Assembly: GCF_033441515.1 (NCBI RefSeq) | Contig: NZ_JAWQJT010000003.1 | Span: forward strand, 806,001 to 870,000 | Direction: 5' to 3' | Source of the DNA: Amycolatopsis solani | Lineage (GTDB): Bacteria > Actinomycetota > Actinomycetes > Mycobacteriales > Pseudonocardiaceae | DNA: 64,000 nt | Shown: piece by piece, positions 1 through 7,934 of the stretch | Layout of the letters: every line of letters starts with the position of its first letter | How positions within the stretch are numbered: position 1 is the stretch's first letter | Position numbers and translations under genes: made by a program | The notes under the pieces: generated by a model | The model's database searches: none | What the model saw: only the letters and a program-made list of their open reading frames with translations | Told to the model about the DNA's origin: nothing

Positions 1-419
1 ACGTCGCGCTCGGCGTCCAAAGCGGACAGCACCTCCGCGGCGGCGTCCAGCGCGACGACCGGGACGATCGCCGAGTAGCCCGCGGCGGTCACCGCCTCCG
101 GGTCCCAGCTGACCACCGGCTGGCCGGCCCGCACCTGCTCGCCCTTGACGACGTGCAGCGTGAAGCCCTCGCCCTTCTCCTTGACCGTGTCGATGCCGAG
201 GTGGACCAGCACGGCCTTGCCGTCCTCGGTGGCGATGACGTAGGCGTGCGGGTGCAGCGTGGCGACCGTGCCGTCCACCGGCGCGACCGCGTCCGAGCGC
301 CCGCCCGAGGGCCGCACGGCGATGCCCGGGCCCACCATGGCCTGCGCGAACACCGGGTCGGGGACCTCGGTGATCGGCACCACGCGCCCGGCGACCGGGC
401 TGAGGACCTCGAGGCTCAC
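1..419 (-). CDS. crr: PTS EIIA component, glucose/GlcNAc type (3' part cut by window edge)
   Basis: Cytoplasmic phosphocarrier that takes phosphate from HPr and passes it to EIIB. The 139 visible residues match the Crr family: an early LSPVAGRVVPITEVPDPVF segment, a first histidine near residue 58 (HPHAY) and the phosphorylated histidine in VHLGIDTVKEKGEGF, about His73. The start is taken as GTG at 419-417 because it overlaps the EIIB stop in a GTGA, indicating translational coupling. The C-terminal end lies beyond position 1. Separate EIIA, EIIB and EIIC polypeptides, as here, are the usual actinobacterial arrangement for the GlcNAc system. The domain is clear. The sugar is inferred from the DasR-like neighbour. 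Confidence 0.93.
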   Translation of the reverse strand, partial: MSLEVLSPVAGRVVPITEVPDPVFAQAMVGPGIAVRPSGGRSDAVAPVDGTVATLHPHAYVIATEDGKAVLVHLGIDTVKEKGEGFTLHVVKGEQVRAGQPVVSWDPEAVTAAGYSAIVPVVALDAAAEVLSALDAERD

Positions 420-655
420 AGCAGGTCCTCGATGTCGCTCGCGATCGTGTCCGCCTCCGGCCCGACGATCACCTGCAGGGCCGACGATCCCATCTTCACC
501 ACGCCCATCGCGCCGGCCTTCTTCAGCGCCGCTTCGTCGACGAGGCTCATGTCCTCGACCTCGCAGCGCAGCCGCGTGATGCACCCCTCGACCTCGGTGA
601 GATTGCCCGCGCCGCCGAGTGCCGCGAGGATCTTTTCGGGCCTGTCATCCGCCAT
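416..655 (-). CDS. PTS EIIB component, glucose/GlcNAc family (NagF-like)
   Basis: A 79-residue stand-alone EIIB domain that accepts phosphate from EIIA and gives it to the sugar bound in EIIC. It begins MADDRPEKILAALGG and carries the phosphocysteine in EGCITRLRCEV (Cys25), followed by GAMGVVKMGSSALQVIVG, typical of the family. The ATG at 655 is preferred to an upstream in-frame start because AAGGAG lies about 8 bases before it and the domain starts at once. It overlaps EIIA by four bases. Divergent from the DasR-like gene, with the dre-like operator between them, so co-regulation is likely. Confidence 0.92.
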   Translation of the reverse strand: MADDRPEKILAALGGAGNLTEVEGCITRLRCEVEDMSLVDEAALKKAGAMGVVKMGSSALQVIVGPEADTIASDIEDLL

Positions 656-811
656 CGCGGTCTCCTTGATCACTGTTTGTTCCCAACCTGACGCGAACCG
701 CGTGTCCACCACTACTACGCCGTTCGTCGGCATGCACCCCGTCGCGGGCCACGAACGGATAACGGTGGTTGACACCCGTCCGCACGGCGGAGCATCCTGC
801 CCCATCAGATC

Positions 812-827
812 ATTGGTCTAGACCGGA
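812..827. promoter_or_regulatory. dre-like operator (DasR binding site)
   Basis: The sequence ATTGGTCTAGACCGGA contains the complete palindromic core TGGTCTAGACC. The published Streptomyces dre consensus is ACTGGTCTAGACCACT, so 12 of 16 positions match. It lies in the 243-bp divergent gap, about 70 bp before the DasR-like gene and about 155 bp before EIIB. Other structure in this gap: an imperfect inverted pair GTGTCCACCAC (702-712) and GTGGTTGACAC (765-775), whose role I cannot assign. Confidence 0.8.
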
Positions 828-898
828 ACGTACCAATGTTCCGGGCCGGACGCGAGCACCGGTCCCCCGGTGACACGAGAACGAGGAGGGTGACGCCG

Positions 899-1687
899 AT
901 GAGCGCGGCCGCGCACGTCCCGCCACCCGACCGGGTCGTCAACGGGCCCACGCCCAAGCACGCCCAGCTGCGGGAAATCCTCCGCCGCACGGTGGAGCGG
1001 GAGCTCCCGCCGGGTGCGCCGATCCCGTCGGAACGCGAGCTGGCCCAACGCTACGGCGTGTCGCGGCTCACGGTCAGATCGGCGATCGGCAAGCTGGTCG
1101 AGGAGGGTCTGCTCGCCCGGGTCCGCGGCAAGGGCACCTTCACCGCGGCCCGGCGGATGGAACTGCAGCTCTACCTCATGTCGTTCACCGACGACATGCG
1201 GCGGCGGGGGCTGACCCCGACGACCGAGGTGGTGTCGGCGGCCACCGAGGTCCCGCCCACCGCCTCGGCGCACGCCCTCGGCCTGGCCGAGGGCACTCCC
1301 GCGCACCACCTGGTGCGGCTGCGCCACGCCGACGGCGTGCCCCTGGCCGTCGAGCGGGGCTGGTACCACGCGGGCCGGGCTCCCGGCCTGCTCGAGCTCG
1401 ACCTGACCCAGTCGCTCTACGCGCAGCTGGCCGAGACGTACGACGTGCGTCCCGACCAGGCGTGGCAGACGGTCTGGGCCGAAGGAGCGGACCGCGAAAC
1501 GGCCCGGCTGCTCGGCATGCGCGCCGGCAGCCCGCTGCTCGTGTTCCGCCGGGTTTCCAGCGCCAACGGCGACCCGATCGAAGACATCACTTCCTGGTAC
1601 CGGGGAGATCACTACCAGGTGACCATGCAGTTGGACCGGAACACCCCGGAACCCGGTCAACCACCCCACTATGGAGGATCCAGATGA
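899..1687 (+). CDS. GntR/HutC-family regulator, DasR-like
   Basis: 262-residue cytoplasmic repressor. The N-terminal winged helix (about 15-85) contains PIPSERELAQRYGVSRLTVRSAI and RVRGKGTF, the GntR signature. The rest is a UTRA effector domain (about 95-250). DasR homologues sense GlcN-6-phosphate or GlcNAc-6-phosphate and bind dre sites. The core TGGTCTAGACC just upstream and the adjacent PTS genes fit that role. The ATG at 899 is chosen because GAGGAGGG lies about 9 bases before it; an earlier in-frame start at 836 lacks this. The stop overlaps the EIIC start (ATGA), so regulator and permease are translationally coupled. Effector not shown by sequence. Confidence 0.87.
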   Translation: MSAAAHVPPPDRVVNGPTPKHAQLREILRRTVERELPPGAPIPSERELAQRYGVSRLTVRSAIGKLVEEGLLARVRGKGTFTAARRMELQLYLMSFTDDMRRRGLTPTTEVVSAATEVPPTASAHALGLAEGTPAHHLVRLRHADGVPLAVERGWYHAGRAPGLLELDLTQSLYAQLAETYDVRPDQAWQTVWAEGADRETARLLGMRAGSPLLVFRRVSSANGDPIEDITSWYRGDHYQVTMQLDRNTPEPGQPPHYGGSR

Positions 1688-2919
1688 GCTCCACCACCGC
1701 GGAGGGGGCGAAGAAGAGCGGCAGCGGTCTCGCCGGTCTTCAGCGCTTCGGCCGTAGCCTCATGCTCCCCATCGCCGTGCTCCCGGCGGCGGGCATCCTG
1801 CTGCGGTTCGGGCAGGACGACATGCTCGGCAAGGACGGCCTCGGCTGGAACAAGGTCGCTTCGGTGCTGGGCGCCGCGGGCGGCACGCTGTTCAACTGGC
1901 TGCCGCTGCTGTTCGCGGTCGGCATCGCGGTCGGCTTCGCCAAGAAGGGCGACGGCTCGACGGCCGTCGCGGCGGTCGTCGGCTTCTTCGTCTTCAGCTC
2001 CGTCGTCCAGGTCTTCGCCCCGCTGAGCGACCTGCCCGGCTACAAGGCGGGCGCGACCGAACTGGCGCCGATCAAGTGGCCGTACTCGGTGCTCGCGGGT
2101 GTCGTGGTCGGCATCGTGGCGGCGTTGCTGTGGCAGAAGTACCACCGCATCAAGCTGCCCGCCTACCTGGCGTTCTTCGGTGGCCGCCGGTTCGTCCCGA
2201 TCATCACCGCGGTCGTCATGGTCGTCCTCGGCGTGCTCTTCGGCCTGGTCTTCCACTGGGTCGACCAGGGCATCCAGGCCGCCGGTGACGCGGTCACCGC
2301 CTCCCCGGTGGTCGGTGGCGGCATCTACGGCGCGCTGAACCGCCTGCTCATCCCGGTCGGTCTGCACCAGCTGCTGAACGTCCCCGTCTGGTTCATCTTC
2401 GACGGCGGTGACATCAACAACTTCGTCGCGGGCAAGATGTCGGCCGGTGCCTTCACCACGGGCTTCTTCCCGATCTTCATGTTCGCCCTGCCCGCCGCCG
2501 CGCTGGCGATCTGGCAGACGGCCCGCCCGGCGCAGAAGAAGGTCGTCGGCGGTGTGATGATCGCCGGCGCGTTGACCTCGTTCCTCACCGGTGTCACCGA
2601 GCCGATCGAGTTCTCCTTCATGTTCGTCGCGTGGCCGCTGTACCTGTTCCACGCGATCATGACCGGCACCTCGCTGGCGATCTGCAACGCGCTGGGCATC
2701 CACCAGAGCTTCAACTTCTCGGCCGGCGCGATCGACTACCTGCTGAACTTCGGCGCCCCGGCGGCGCAGAAGCCGTGGCTGCTCATCCCGATCGGCCTCG
2801 TCTACGCGGTGATCTACTACTTCGTGTTCCGGTTCGCGATCGTCAAGTTCAACCTGCGCACCCCGGGCCGCGAAGACGACTCGATCGAGGCCGACCTCGA
2901 CCGCACCGCCGCCGCGTAA
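1684..2919 (+). CDS. PTS EIIC permease, GlcNAc/glucose family (NagE-like)
   Basis: 411-residue multi-pass inner-membrane permease that binds and translocates the sugar while EIIB phosphorylates it. It starts LQRFGRSLMLPIAVLPAAGILLRF and carries the family motif GVTEPIEFSFMF near residues 303-314 plus the HQLLNVPVWFIF segment. No EIIA or EIIB domain is fused; those are encoded divergently. GGAGG at 1673-1677 gives a good ribosome site for the ATG at 1684, which overlaps the regulator stop. The DasR context favours N-acetylglucosamine, but glucose cannot be excluded from sequence alone. Confidence 0.9.
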   Translation: MSSTTAEGAKKSGSGLAGLQRFGRSLMLPIAVLPAAGILLRFGQDDMLGKDGLGWNKVASVLGAAGGTLFNWLPLLFAVGIAVGFAKKGDGSTAVAAVVGFFVFSSVVQVFAPLSDLPGYKAGATELAPIKWPYSVLAGVVVGIVAALLWQKYHRIKLPAYLAFFGGRRFVPIITAVVMVVLGVLFGLVFHWVDQGIQAAGDAVTASPVVGGGIYGALNRLLIPVGLHQLLNVPVWFIFDGGDINNFVAGKMSAGAFTTGFFPIFMFALPAAALAIWQTARPAQKKVVGGVMIAGALTSFLTGVTEPIEFSFMFVAWPLYLFHAIMTGTSLAICNALGIHQSFNFSAGAIDYLLNFGAPAAQKPWLLIPIGLVYAVIYYFVFRFAIVKFNLRTPGREDDSIEADLDRTAAA

Positions 2920-2959
2920 CATCCACAACGACGTAACACCCCTTAGGGAGAGGACGAAC

Positions 2960-3226
2960 ATGCCGGAGAAACGCGTCGCCGTGGCGAGCAAGGTGGGTCT
3001 GCACGCCAGGCCGGCCGCGCTGGTGGCGAAGGCGGCCGCGGCGCAACCCGTCGCGGTGCAGATCGCCAAGGCCGGCGGGAGCCCGGTGGCCGCCGGCAGC
3101 GTGCTCAACCTCATGACCCTCGCCGCCGGGTACGGCGACGAGGTCGTCATCAGCGCCGAGGGCGAGGGTGCCGAGGAGGCCGTGGAAGCGGTCGCCCAGC
3201 TTGTCGCCACCGACCTCGACGCCTGA
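2960..3226 (+). CDS. ptsH: Phosphocarrier protein HPr
   Basis: 88-residue general PTS phosphocarrier that moves phosphate from EI to EIIA. The phosphorylation site KVGLHARPAA puts the active histidine at position 15, as in other HPr proteins. Ser47 in AAGSVLNLM occupies the place of the regulatory serine of Firmicute HPr, though its phosphorylation in actinobacteria is not implied. It starts 40 bp after the EIIC gene, with an AGGGAGAGG stretch upstream, and is followed directly by a strong terminator, so it ends the rightward PTS operon. No ptsI (EI) gene is in the window; it may lie beyond the left edge or elsewhere. Confidence 0.95.
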   Translation: MPEKRVAVASKVGLHARPAALVAKAAAAQPVAVQIAKAGGSPVAAGSVLNLMTLAAGYGDEVVISAEGEGAEEAVEAVAQLVATDLDA

Positions 3227-3240
3227 GGCAGCGAAACCCG

Positions 3241-3285
3241 CGAAGGCCCCCGCACCGGTCCCCGACACCGGTGCGGGGGCCTTCG
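3241..3285 (+). terminator. Intrinsic terminator after the PTS operon
   Basis: A perfect 19-bp inverted repeat, 3241-3259 against 3267-3285, with a 7-base loop, followed by TTTCG. It separates ptsH from the next gene. Confidence 0.85.
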
Positions 3286-3302
3286 TTTCGTAGGGTGGGC
3301 GC

Positions 3303-4118
3303 ATGGAGAGCGTGCGCCTGATCGACGAGTGGCCGGTGGACAACGCCGCGACGGCCGTGGTGTCCGCGAACGGCGACGTCGTGGGCCGCCACGGCGACAC
3401 CGCGCGGGAGTTCCGGCTGGCCTCGGTCAGCAAGCCGCTGACCGCCTACGCCGCGCTCATCGCGATCGAGGAAGGCGTCGTCGAGCTCGACACGCCGGCC
3501 GGGCCCGAGGGCTCGACCGTGCGGCACCTGCTCGCCCACACCTCCGGGCTCGCGTTCGACGCGCACAAGGCGATGGCCGAGCCCGGCACGCGGCGGCTCT
3601 ACTCCAACGCCGGGTTCGAGCAGCTGGCCGACGCGCTGGCCGAGCACTCCGGCATCCCCTTCGCGCAGTACCAGGCCGAAGCGCTGTTCGCCCCGCTCGG
3701 GATGACGTCGACCGCGTTGACGGGTTCGCCCGCCTCCGGCGCGGTGTCCACTGTGGACGACCTGGTGGCGTTCGCCGCCGAGCTGCAGGCCCCGAAGCTG
3801 CTCGACCCCGCGACGGTCGCCGAAGCCACGAACGTCGTCTTCCCCGGCCTGTCCGGGGTGCTGCCCGGGTTCGGGCACCAGAAACCCAACGACTGGGGCC
3901 TCGGCTTCGAGATCCGCGACCACAAGAGCCCGCACTGGACCGGCGCGAACAGCTCACCCCGGACGTTCGGGCACTTCGGCCAGTCGGGCACGTTCCTCTG
4001 GGTCGACCCGGCCGCGGGTGCGGCCTGCGTCGCGCTGACCGACCGCGCGTTCGGCCCGTGGGCCGCCGAGGTCTGGCCGCGCTACACCGACGCCGTGCTG
4101 GCGGAATTGAGCGCGTGA
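3303..4118 (+). CDS. Serine hydrolase of the class C beta-lactamase / DD-peptidase superfamily
   Basis: 271-residue protein with the hallmarks of penicillin-recognising serine hydrolases. The SxxK motif is SVSK (Ser41, Lys44), the Tyr motif is YSN (Tyr100) and the third motif region is HFGQSG. These give an acyl-enzyme nucleophile and general base. No clear signal peptide, so it is probably cytoplasmic, closer to esterase or peptidase relatives than to secreted beta-lactamases. Substrate unknown. A TAGGGT hexamer ends exactly seven bases before the ATG and no ribosome site is visible, suggesting a leaderless transcript. The stop overlaps the next gene's GTG start by four bases, coupling it to an exported hydrolase. 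Confidence 0.85.
   Translation: MESVRLIDEWPVDNAATAVVSANGDVVGRHGDTAREFRLASVSKPLTAYAALIAIEEGVVELDTPAGPEGSTVRHLLAHTSGLAFDAHKAMAEPGTRRLYSNAGFEQLADALAEHSGIPFAQYQAEALFAPLGMTSTALTGSPASGAVSTVDDLVAFAAELQAPKLLDPATVAEATNVVFPGLSGVLPGFGHQKPNDWGLGFEIRDHKSPHWTGANSSPRTFGHFGQSGTFLWVDPAAGAACVALTDRAFGPWAAEVWPRYTDAVLAELSA
3746..3758. repeat. Recurrent palindrome GTCCAC-W-GTGGAC (list of copies)
   Basis: Exact TCCAC(A/T)GTGGA cores were found at 3746-3758, 19539-19551, 29045-29057, 37481-37493, 40396-40406, 40671-40683, 46173-46185, 46306-46316 and 53949-53961. Near copies are at 41561-41573, 50671-50683 and 52116-52128. Except for 29045, which lies just past a stop codon, all exact copies are inside genes and read as Ser-Thr-Val-Asp (TCC ACT GTG GAC). 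Confidence 0.85.
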
Positions 4119-5596
4119 AGCGGCTCCTCCTCGCGGCCGTCCTGCTGGCCGCCGCCTGCAGTGCGCCAGCCGCCGTGTCCGCACCCGCTGCGCCGTTGTC
4201 GAAAGCCGCCGAGCCCCCGCCGGCGCTGGGCACGAACGGCGCCGCCGTGCCCGCGCTGCACTGGACGCCGTGCCACGGGCCGTTCCAGTGCTCGGGCGCG
4301 GCCGTGCCGCTGAGCTACCGCGAGCCGAAGGGCGCCTCGATCACGCTCTCGGTGATCCGGCTCCCGGCGAGCGACCCCGGACGGCGGCTCGGCTCGCTGT
4401 TCTTCAACTTCGGCGGCCCGGGCGCCGACGGCGTCGGCGAGCTGACGCGGTTCGCCGCCCGCTACCCCGAAGAACTGCGGGCCCGGTTCGACCTGGTGAG
4501 CTTCGACCCGCGCGGGATCGGCGGGTCCGCGCCGATCAGCTGCCCCGGCGCCGACCACCTGCCGGCCGCCGGATCGCCGCTGCGGCAGCCGGACGCGTTC
4601 TTCACCGCGAGCGCGGCGACCGGCCGGGCCTGCGCCGCGTCGGGCGCCCTGCTGAGCCACTTGTCGACGGCGAACGTGGCGCGGGACCTGGACCTGCTGC
4701 GTCAGGCCGTCGGCGACCCGTCGCTGAACTTCTACGGCTACTCCTACGGCACGTACCTGGGTGGCACGTACGCGAACCTGTTCCCGGGCAAGGTCCGCGC
4801 GATGACCCTCGACGGCACGCTCGACCTGGTCGCGAACGCCACCGGGAACCCGGGCCAGGAGCGGCAGCCGGTGGACGTCCGCGCCGACGTCGCCGGGGCG
4901 CAGCAACGGGAACTGGACCAGTTCTTCGCCGCGTGCGCCGCGGCCGGGCCGAAGTGCGCGTTCTCCGCGGGCGACCCGAAGCAGCGGTTCGCGGGGGTGT
5001 TCGCGCGGGCGTCGCGCACCACGGGCGTCGGCTCGCTGATGCGGACGGTGGACAGCGCGCTGTACCAGTCCGGCCGGTGGAAGCGGCTCGCGCAGACGCT
5101 GGCGGCGATGCCGTCGGACGCGGGCCCGGCCGCGCCCGTGCTGGACCCTTACGTGCCCACGCACTCCCCCGGGTTCCTGGCCGTGCAGTGCGTCGACAGC
5201 GACAACCCTTCTTCGGTCGCCGACTACACCGCGCTGGCCGCTCGCGAGAGTGCGCGTCAGCCGTACTTCGGGCTGGGCGCGGTGTTTTCGATGGCCCAGT
5301 GCGTCGGCTGGCCCGCGCACGATCCCGACCGGTACACGGGGCCGTGGAACCGGCCGCGGCGGAACCCGGTCCTGGTGCTGAACAACCGCTTCGACCCGGC
5401 GACGCCGCTGCACAACGCGGAAGCGACGGCCGCGGAGTTGGGTGACGGCCGGGTGCTGGTCGTCGAGGGCTACGGGCACACGTCGCTGGACGCACCCAGC
5501 GCGTGCGCTTCGGCGGCGGTGGTGCGGTATCTGGCAGAGCTGAGCGCGCCGGCCCCCGGGACGACCTGCGCGCCGGACGCAGTCCCGTTCTCGTGA
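4115..5596 (+). CDS. Exported alpha/beta hydrolase lipoprotein, tripeptidyl-aminopeptidase-like
   Basis: 493-residue predicted lipoprotein of the family of actinobacterial TAP-like hydrolases. The first 15 residues (VKRLLLAAVLLAAAC) form a short signal peptide with a lipobox ending at Cys15. The catalytic triad is intact: nucleophile Ser210 in FYGYSYGTYLG, acid Asp427 in NNRFDPATPL and His455 in GYGHTS. Family members remove peptides or hydrolyse amide and ester bonds outside the membrane. Actual substrate unknown. Start GTG at 4115 overlaps the previous stop. Compare the gene at 58262, a distant relative that has lost its serine. Confidence 0.87.
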   Translation: MKRLLLAAVLLAAACSAPAAVSAPAAPLSKAAEPPPALGTNGAAVPALHWTPCHGPFQCSGAAVPLSYREPKGASITLSVIRLPASDPGRRLGSLFFNFGGPGADGVGELTRFAARYPEELRARFDLVSFDPRGIGGSAPISCPGADHLPAAGSPLRQPDAFFTASAATGRACAASGALLSHLSTANVARDLDLLRQAVGDPSLNFYGYSYGTYLGGTYANLFPGKVRAMTLDGTLDLVANATGNPGQERQPVDVRADVAGAQQRELDQFFAACAAAGPKCAFSAGDPKQRFAGVFARASRTTGVGSLMRTVDSALYQSGRWKRLAQTLAAMPSDAGPAAPVLDPYVPTHSPGFLAVQCVDSDNPSSVADYTALAARESARQPYFGLGAVFSMAQCVGWPAHDPDRYTGPWNRPRRNPVLVLNNRFDPATPLHNAEATAAELGDGRVLVVEGYGHTSLDAPSACASAAVVRYLAELSAPAPGTTCAPDAVPFS

Positions 5597-5633
5597 GTGA
5601 GAAACAGTGTTCTAACCCTGTTTCTCACTCACG
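5592..5633. terminator. Intergenic long hairpin with TTCTAACCC core
   Basis: Perfect 16-bp arms (5592-5607 and 5618-5633) flank a 10-base loop TGTTCTAACC, right at the stop of the exported hydrolase, between convergent genes. It probably acts as a terminator. Its outer CGTGAGTG and its loop resemble the hairpin at 51235-51280. A second, smaller hairpin (arms 5673-5681 and 5686-5694, loop TTTG) follows. I see no gene in the rest of the 190-bp gap. Confidence 0.7.
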
Positions 5634-5786
5634 ACCCGGCGGGGTGCGTCGTTCAGCCGAACGGCCGACAGGGGCAGGGTCTTTGGACCCTGCCGGGCGT
5701 GATCCGCGGGTGGTGTCATGGTTCTCGTGCGGGCCCGCCGCCGGGCCGGTGCGGGGACCTCGGGCCCCGGCGGGCCGCACGCCCAG

Positions 5787-6719
5787 CTACTCCATCAGCC
5801 GGATCGGTTCCCCCGCCTGGTATGCCGCGATGTCCTCGACCGCGTCGCCGTAGAAGATCTCGTAGGTCTCGCGCGCGACGAAGCCGAGGTGCGGGGTCAG
5901 GACCGCGTTGTCGAGTGTCCTCAATGGATGGTCGGCGGGGAACGGCTCGACGTCGTAGACGTCCAGCGCCGCGACCCGGATCTCGTGGCGCCGCAACGCG
6001 TCCACCAGCGCGGCTTCGTCGACGATCGGGCCGCGAGAGGTGTTCACCAGCATCGCGCTCGGCTTCATCGCCGCGAGCTCGGGCGCGCCGACCAGGCCGC
6101 GGGTGCGGTCGCTGAGCACCAGGTGGATCGACAGCACGTCCGCGCGGGCGAACAGTTCTTCCTTCGTCACGGCGGTGACACCGTGCGGCGCCGCCTTCTC
6201 CGGCGTCAGGTTCTGGCTCCAGGCGATGGTTTCCATCCCGAACGCCTGCCCGATCTTCGCCGCACCCGCGCCGAGCCTGCCGAGGCCGAGCAGGCCCAGC
6301 GTCTTGCCGTGCAGCATGGTGCCGACGGTCGTCTGCCAGCCGCCCTCCCGCATGGACCGGAACTCCTGCGGCAGGTTGCGCGCCGCGGCGAGGATCAGCG
6401 CCCAGGTGTGCTCGGCGGTCGGCTCGCCGAGATAGCCGGTCCGCGACACGACGACGCCGTTGCGCTTGGCCGCCGGGACGTCGATGGCCGCGTTGCGCGG
6501 GCCGGTGCTGACCAGGAGCTTCAGGTCGGGCAGCCGGTCGAGCACCTCGGCGGGGAACCGCGTGCGCTCGCGCATCGCGACGACCACCTCGAACCCCCGC
6601 AGCTGCGCCACGACGTCGGTGAGGGGCTCGGTGAAGACGGTGATGTCGGCCTTCAGCGAGTCCCAGTCACCGAAGGTGAGCGCGACGTTCTGGTAGTCGT
6701 CGAGGATCGCGATGCGCAT
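5787..6719 (-). CDS. D-2-hydroxyacid dehydrogenase, NAD-binding
   Basis: 310-residue member of the D-isomer-specific 2-hydroxyacid dehydrogenase family, related to phosphoglycerate dehydrogenase but without an ACT or other regulatory domain. The nucleotide-binding loop is LLGLGRLGAGAAKIG. The catalytic Arg is in the RGPIVDEAAL region, Glu in DVYDVEPF and His in LTPHLGF. Substrate not predictable. The ATG at 6719 is favoured because a TACGGT -10-like hexamer ends seven bases upstream, with GAGGTC in between; longer in-frame extensions would run into the operator region of the divergent gene. No operon partner. Confidence 0.88.
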   Translation of the reverse strand: MRIAILDDYQNVALTFGDWDSLKADITVFTEPLTDVVAQLRGFEVVVAMRERTRFPAEVLDRLPDLKLLVSTGPRNAAIDVPAAKRNGVVVSRTGYLGEPTAEHTWALILAAARNLPQEFRSMREGGWQTTVGTMLHGKTLGLLGLGRLGAGAAKIGQAFGMETIAWSQNLTPEKAAPHGVTAVTKEELFARADVLSIHLVLSDRTRGLVGAPELAAMKPSAMLVNTSRGPIVDEAALVDALRRHEIRVAALDVYDVEPFPADHPLRTLDNAVLTPHLGFVARETYEIFYGDAVEDIAAYQAGEPIRLME

Positions 6720-6780
6720 GACCTCACCGTAGTGGCATCCGGCCGTGCCGCCGGAGGACCTCCGAGGTGACCCCGCTCTC

Positions 6781-6827
6781 TTGAACGCGTTCAAAAAGCG
6801 CGCTACCGTCGCCTTGAACACGTTCAA
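6781..6827 (+). promoter_or_regulatory. Promoter flanked by twin TTGAAC-NN-GTTCAA operators
   Basis: Two near-identical dyads, TTGAACGCGTTCAA (6781-6794) and TTGAACACGTTCAA (6814-6827), have centres 33 bp apart, about three helical turns. The first overlaps a -35-like TTGAAC (6781-6786), which is followed after exactly 17 bp by TACCGT (6804-6809) as the -10. The second covers the expected transcription start, near 6816. This layout suits a repressor, plausibly the TetR protein encoded two genes downstream. Confidence 0.8.
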
Positions 6828-6841
6828 AACTTGGAGGAACC

Positions 6842-7249
6842 ATGGATCGCATAGTCGTCGCATACGCCCTCTACCTGCTGATCAGCATCCCGCTGACCGT
6901 CCTCGTCGCCCGCACGCTGAGCAAGCACGGCCGCGCCTTCCTGGCCGAGGTCTTCGCCGACAGCCCCGGCCTCGCCGCCGCCGTCAACCAGCTGCTGGTC
7001 GTCGGCTTCTACCTGATCAGCCTCGGGTTCGTGACGCTGTTCCTGACCAGCCGGGCGTCGGTGCCCGGCGCGCGGGAGGTGTTCGAGCTGCTCTCGGTGA
7101 AGGTCGGCACGGTGGCGCTCATCCTCGGCGTCATGCACCTGACGAACGTGCTGGTCTTCAACGGCATCCGCCGCCGCCACCTGGCCCCGAAGCCGCCCGC
7201 GCCGGCGCCGGTCCCCTATCCGGGGATGCCGCCCTTCCCGCAGCACTGA
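6842..7249 (+). CDS. Small integral membrane protein, function unknown
   Basis: 135 residues with three apparent membrane helices (about 5-24, 47-69 and 84-109), a short loop after the first, and a proline-rich cytoplasmic-type tail (PKPPAPAPVPYPG). I do not recognise the family. GGAGG at 6832-6836 is well placed for the ATG. It is the only gene directly behind the twin-operator promoter and is followed after 25 bp by a TetR regulator, so it is probably the regulator's main target. Such pairs often concern lipophilic compounds or membrane stress, but nothing here shows the ligand. Confidence 0.75.
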   Translation: MDRIVVAYALYLLISIPLTVLVARTLSKHGRAFLAEVFADSPGLAAAVNQLLVVGFYLISLGFVTLFLTSRASVPGAREVFELLSVKVGTVALILGVMHLTNVLVFNGIRRRHLAPKPPAPAPVPYPGMPPFPQH

Positions 7250-7274
7250 CGGAAGCGGCGCTAACGTGCAGTCC

Positions 7275-7934
7275 GTGGCCAAGAGCGAGGAAACGCGGTC
7301 CCTGATCGTCACGACCGCGATGCGGCTGTTCACCGAGAACGGCTACGACCGCACGACGATGCGCGCGATCGCCGCCGAAGCGGGCGTCTCCGTCGGGAAC
7401 GCGTACTACTACTTTTCGTCGAAGGAACAGCTGATCCAGGGCTTCTACGACGAGATCGCGCGCCAGCACCTCGCCACGGCCCGCCCCCTGCTGGAAGACG
7501 AACCCGCCTTCGCGGCCCGCCTGCGCACGGTGCTGCTGCGCTGGCTCGACATCGCCGAGCCGTACCACCGCTTCGGCACGCAGTTCTTCGTCAACGCGGC
7601 CGACCCCGAGTCGCCGCTGAGCCCCTTCAGCGACGACTCGTCGGCCGCCCGCGAGGCCTCGATCGGGCTGATGCGCGAGGTCGTCGACGGCTCGGACGTC
7701 AAACTGGACCCGGAACTGCGGGCGCAGCTGCCGGAGCTGCTGTGGCTCTACCAGATGGGCGTGGTGCTGTTCTGGGTCCACGACCGGTCCACGGGAACCA
7801 AGCGGACGCGCATGCTGGTGGAGCGGAGCGTGCCCCTGCTGGCCCGGGTGGCGGCACTGTCCCGGCTGCGGATCTTCCGGCCGGTGAGCCGGGAGATCGT
7901 GGAGCTGATCCAGGACCTGGCTAAGCGGGACTGA
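7275..7934 (+). CDS. TetR/AcrR-family transcriptional regulator
   Basis: 219-residue repressor. The N-terminal helix-turn-helix (about 5-55) includes AAEAGVSVGNAYYYFSSKEQLI, the canonical TetR recognition helix; the rest is a variable ligand-binding domain. I prefer GTG at 7275 (VAKSEETRSL) because TAACGT at 7262-7267 is placed for a leaderless start; GTG at 7266 is the alternative. Likely controls itself and the upstream membrane gene through the paired TTGAAC-NN-GTTCAA sites. Its 3' end overlaps the convergent fusion gene by 14 bp. Confidence 0.87.
   Translation: MAKSEETRSLIVTTAMRLFTENGYDRTTMRAIAAEAGVSVGNAYYYFSSKEQLIQGFYDEIARQHLATARPLLEDEPAFAARLRTVLLRWLDIAEPYHRFGTQFFVNAADPESPLSPFSDDSSAAREASIGLMREVVDGSDVKLDPELRAQLPELLWLYQMGVVLFWVHDRSTGTKRTRMLVERSVPLLARVAALSRLRIFRPVSREIVELIQDLAKRD

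Noticed and set aside
5634..5786. Short plus-strand genes after the exported hydrolase
   Set aside because: Frames here are Arg/Pro-rich, have no start signal and overlap the hairpins; they look like chance open frames.
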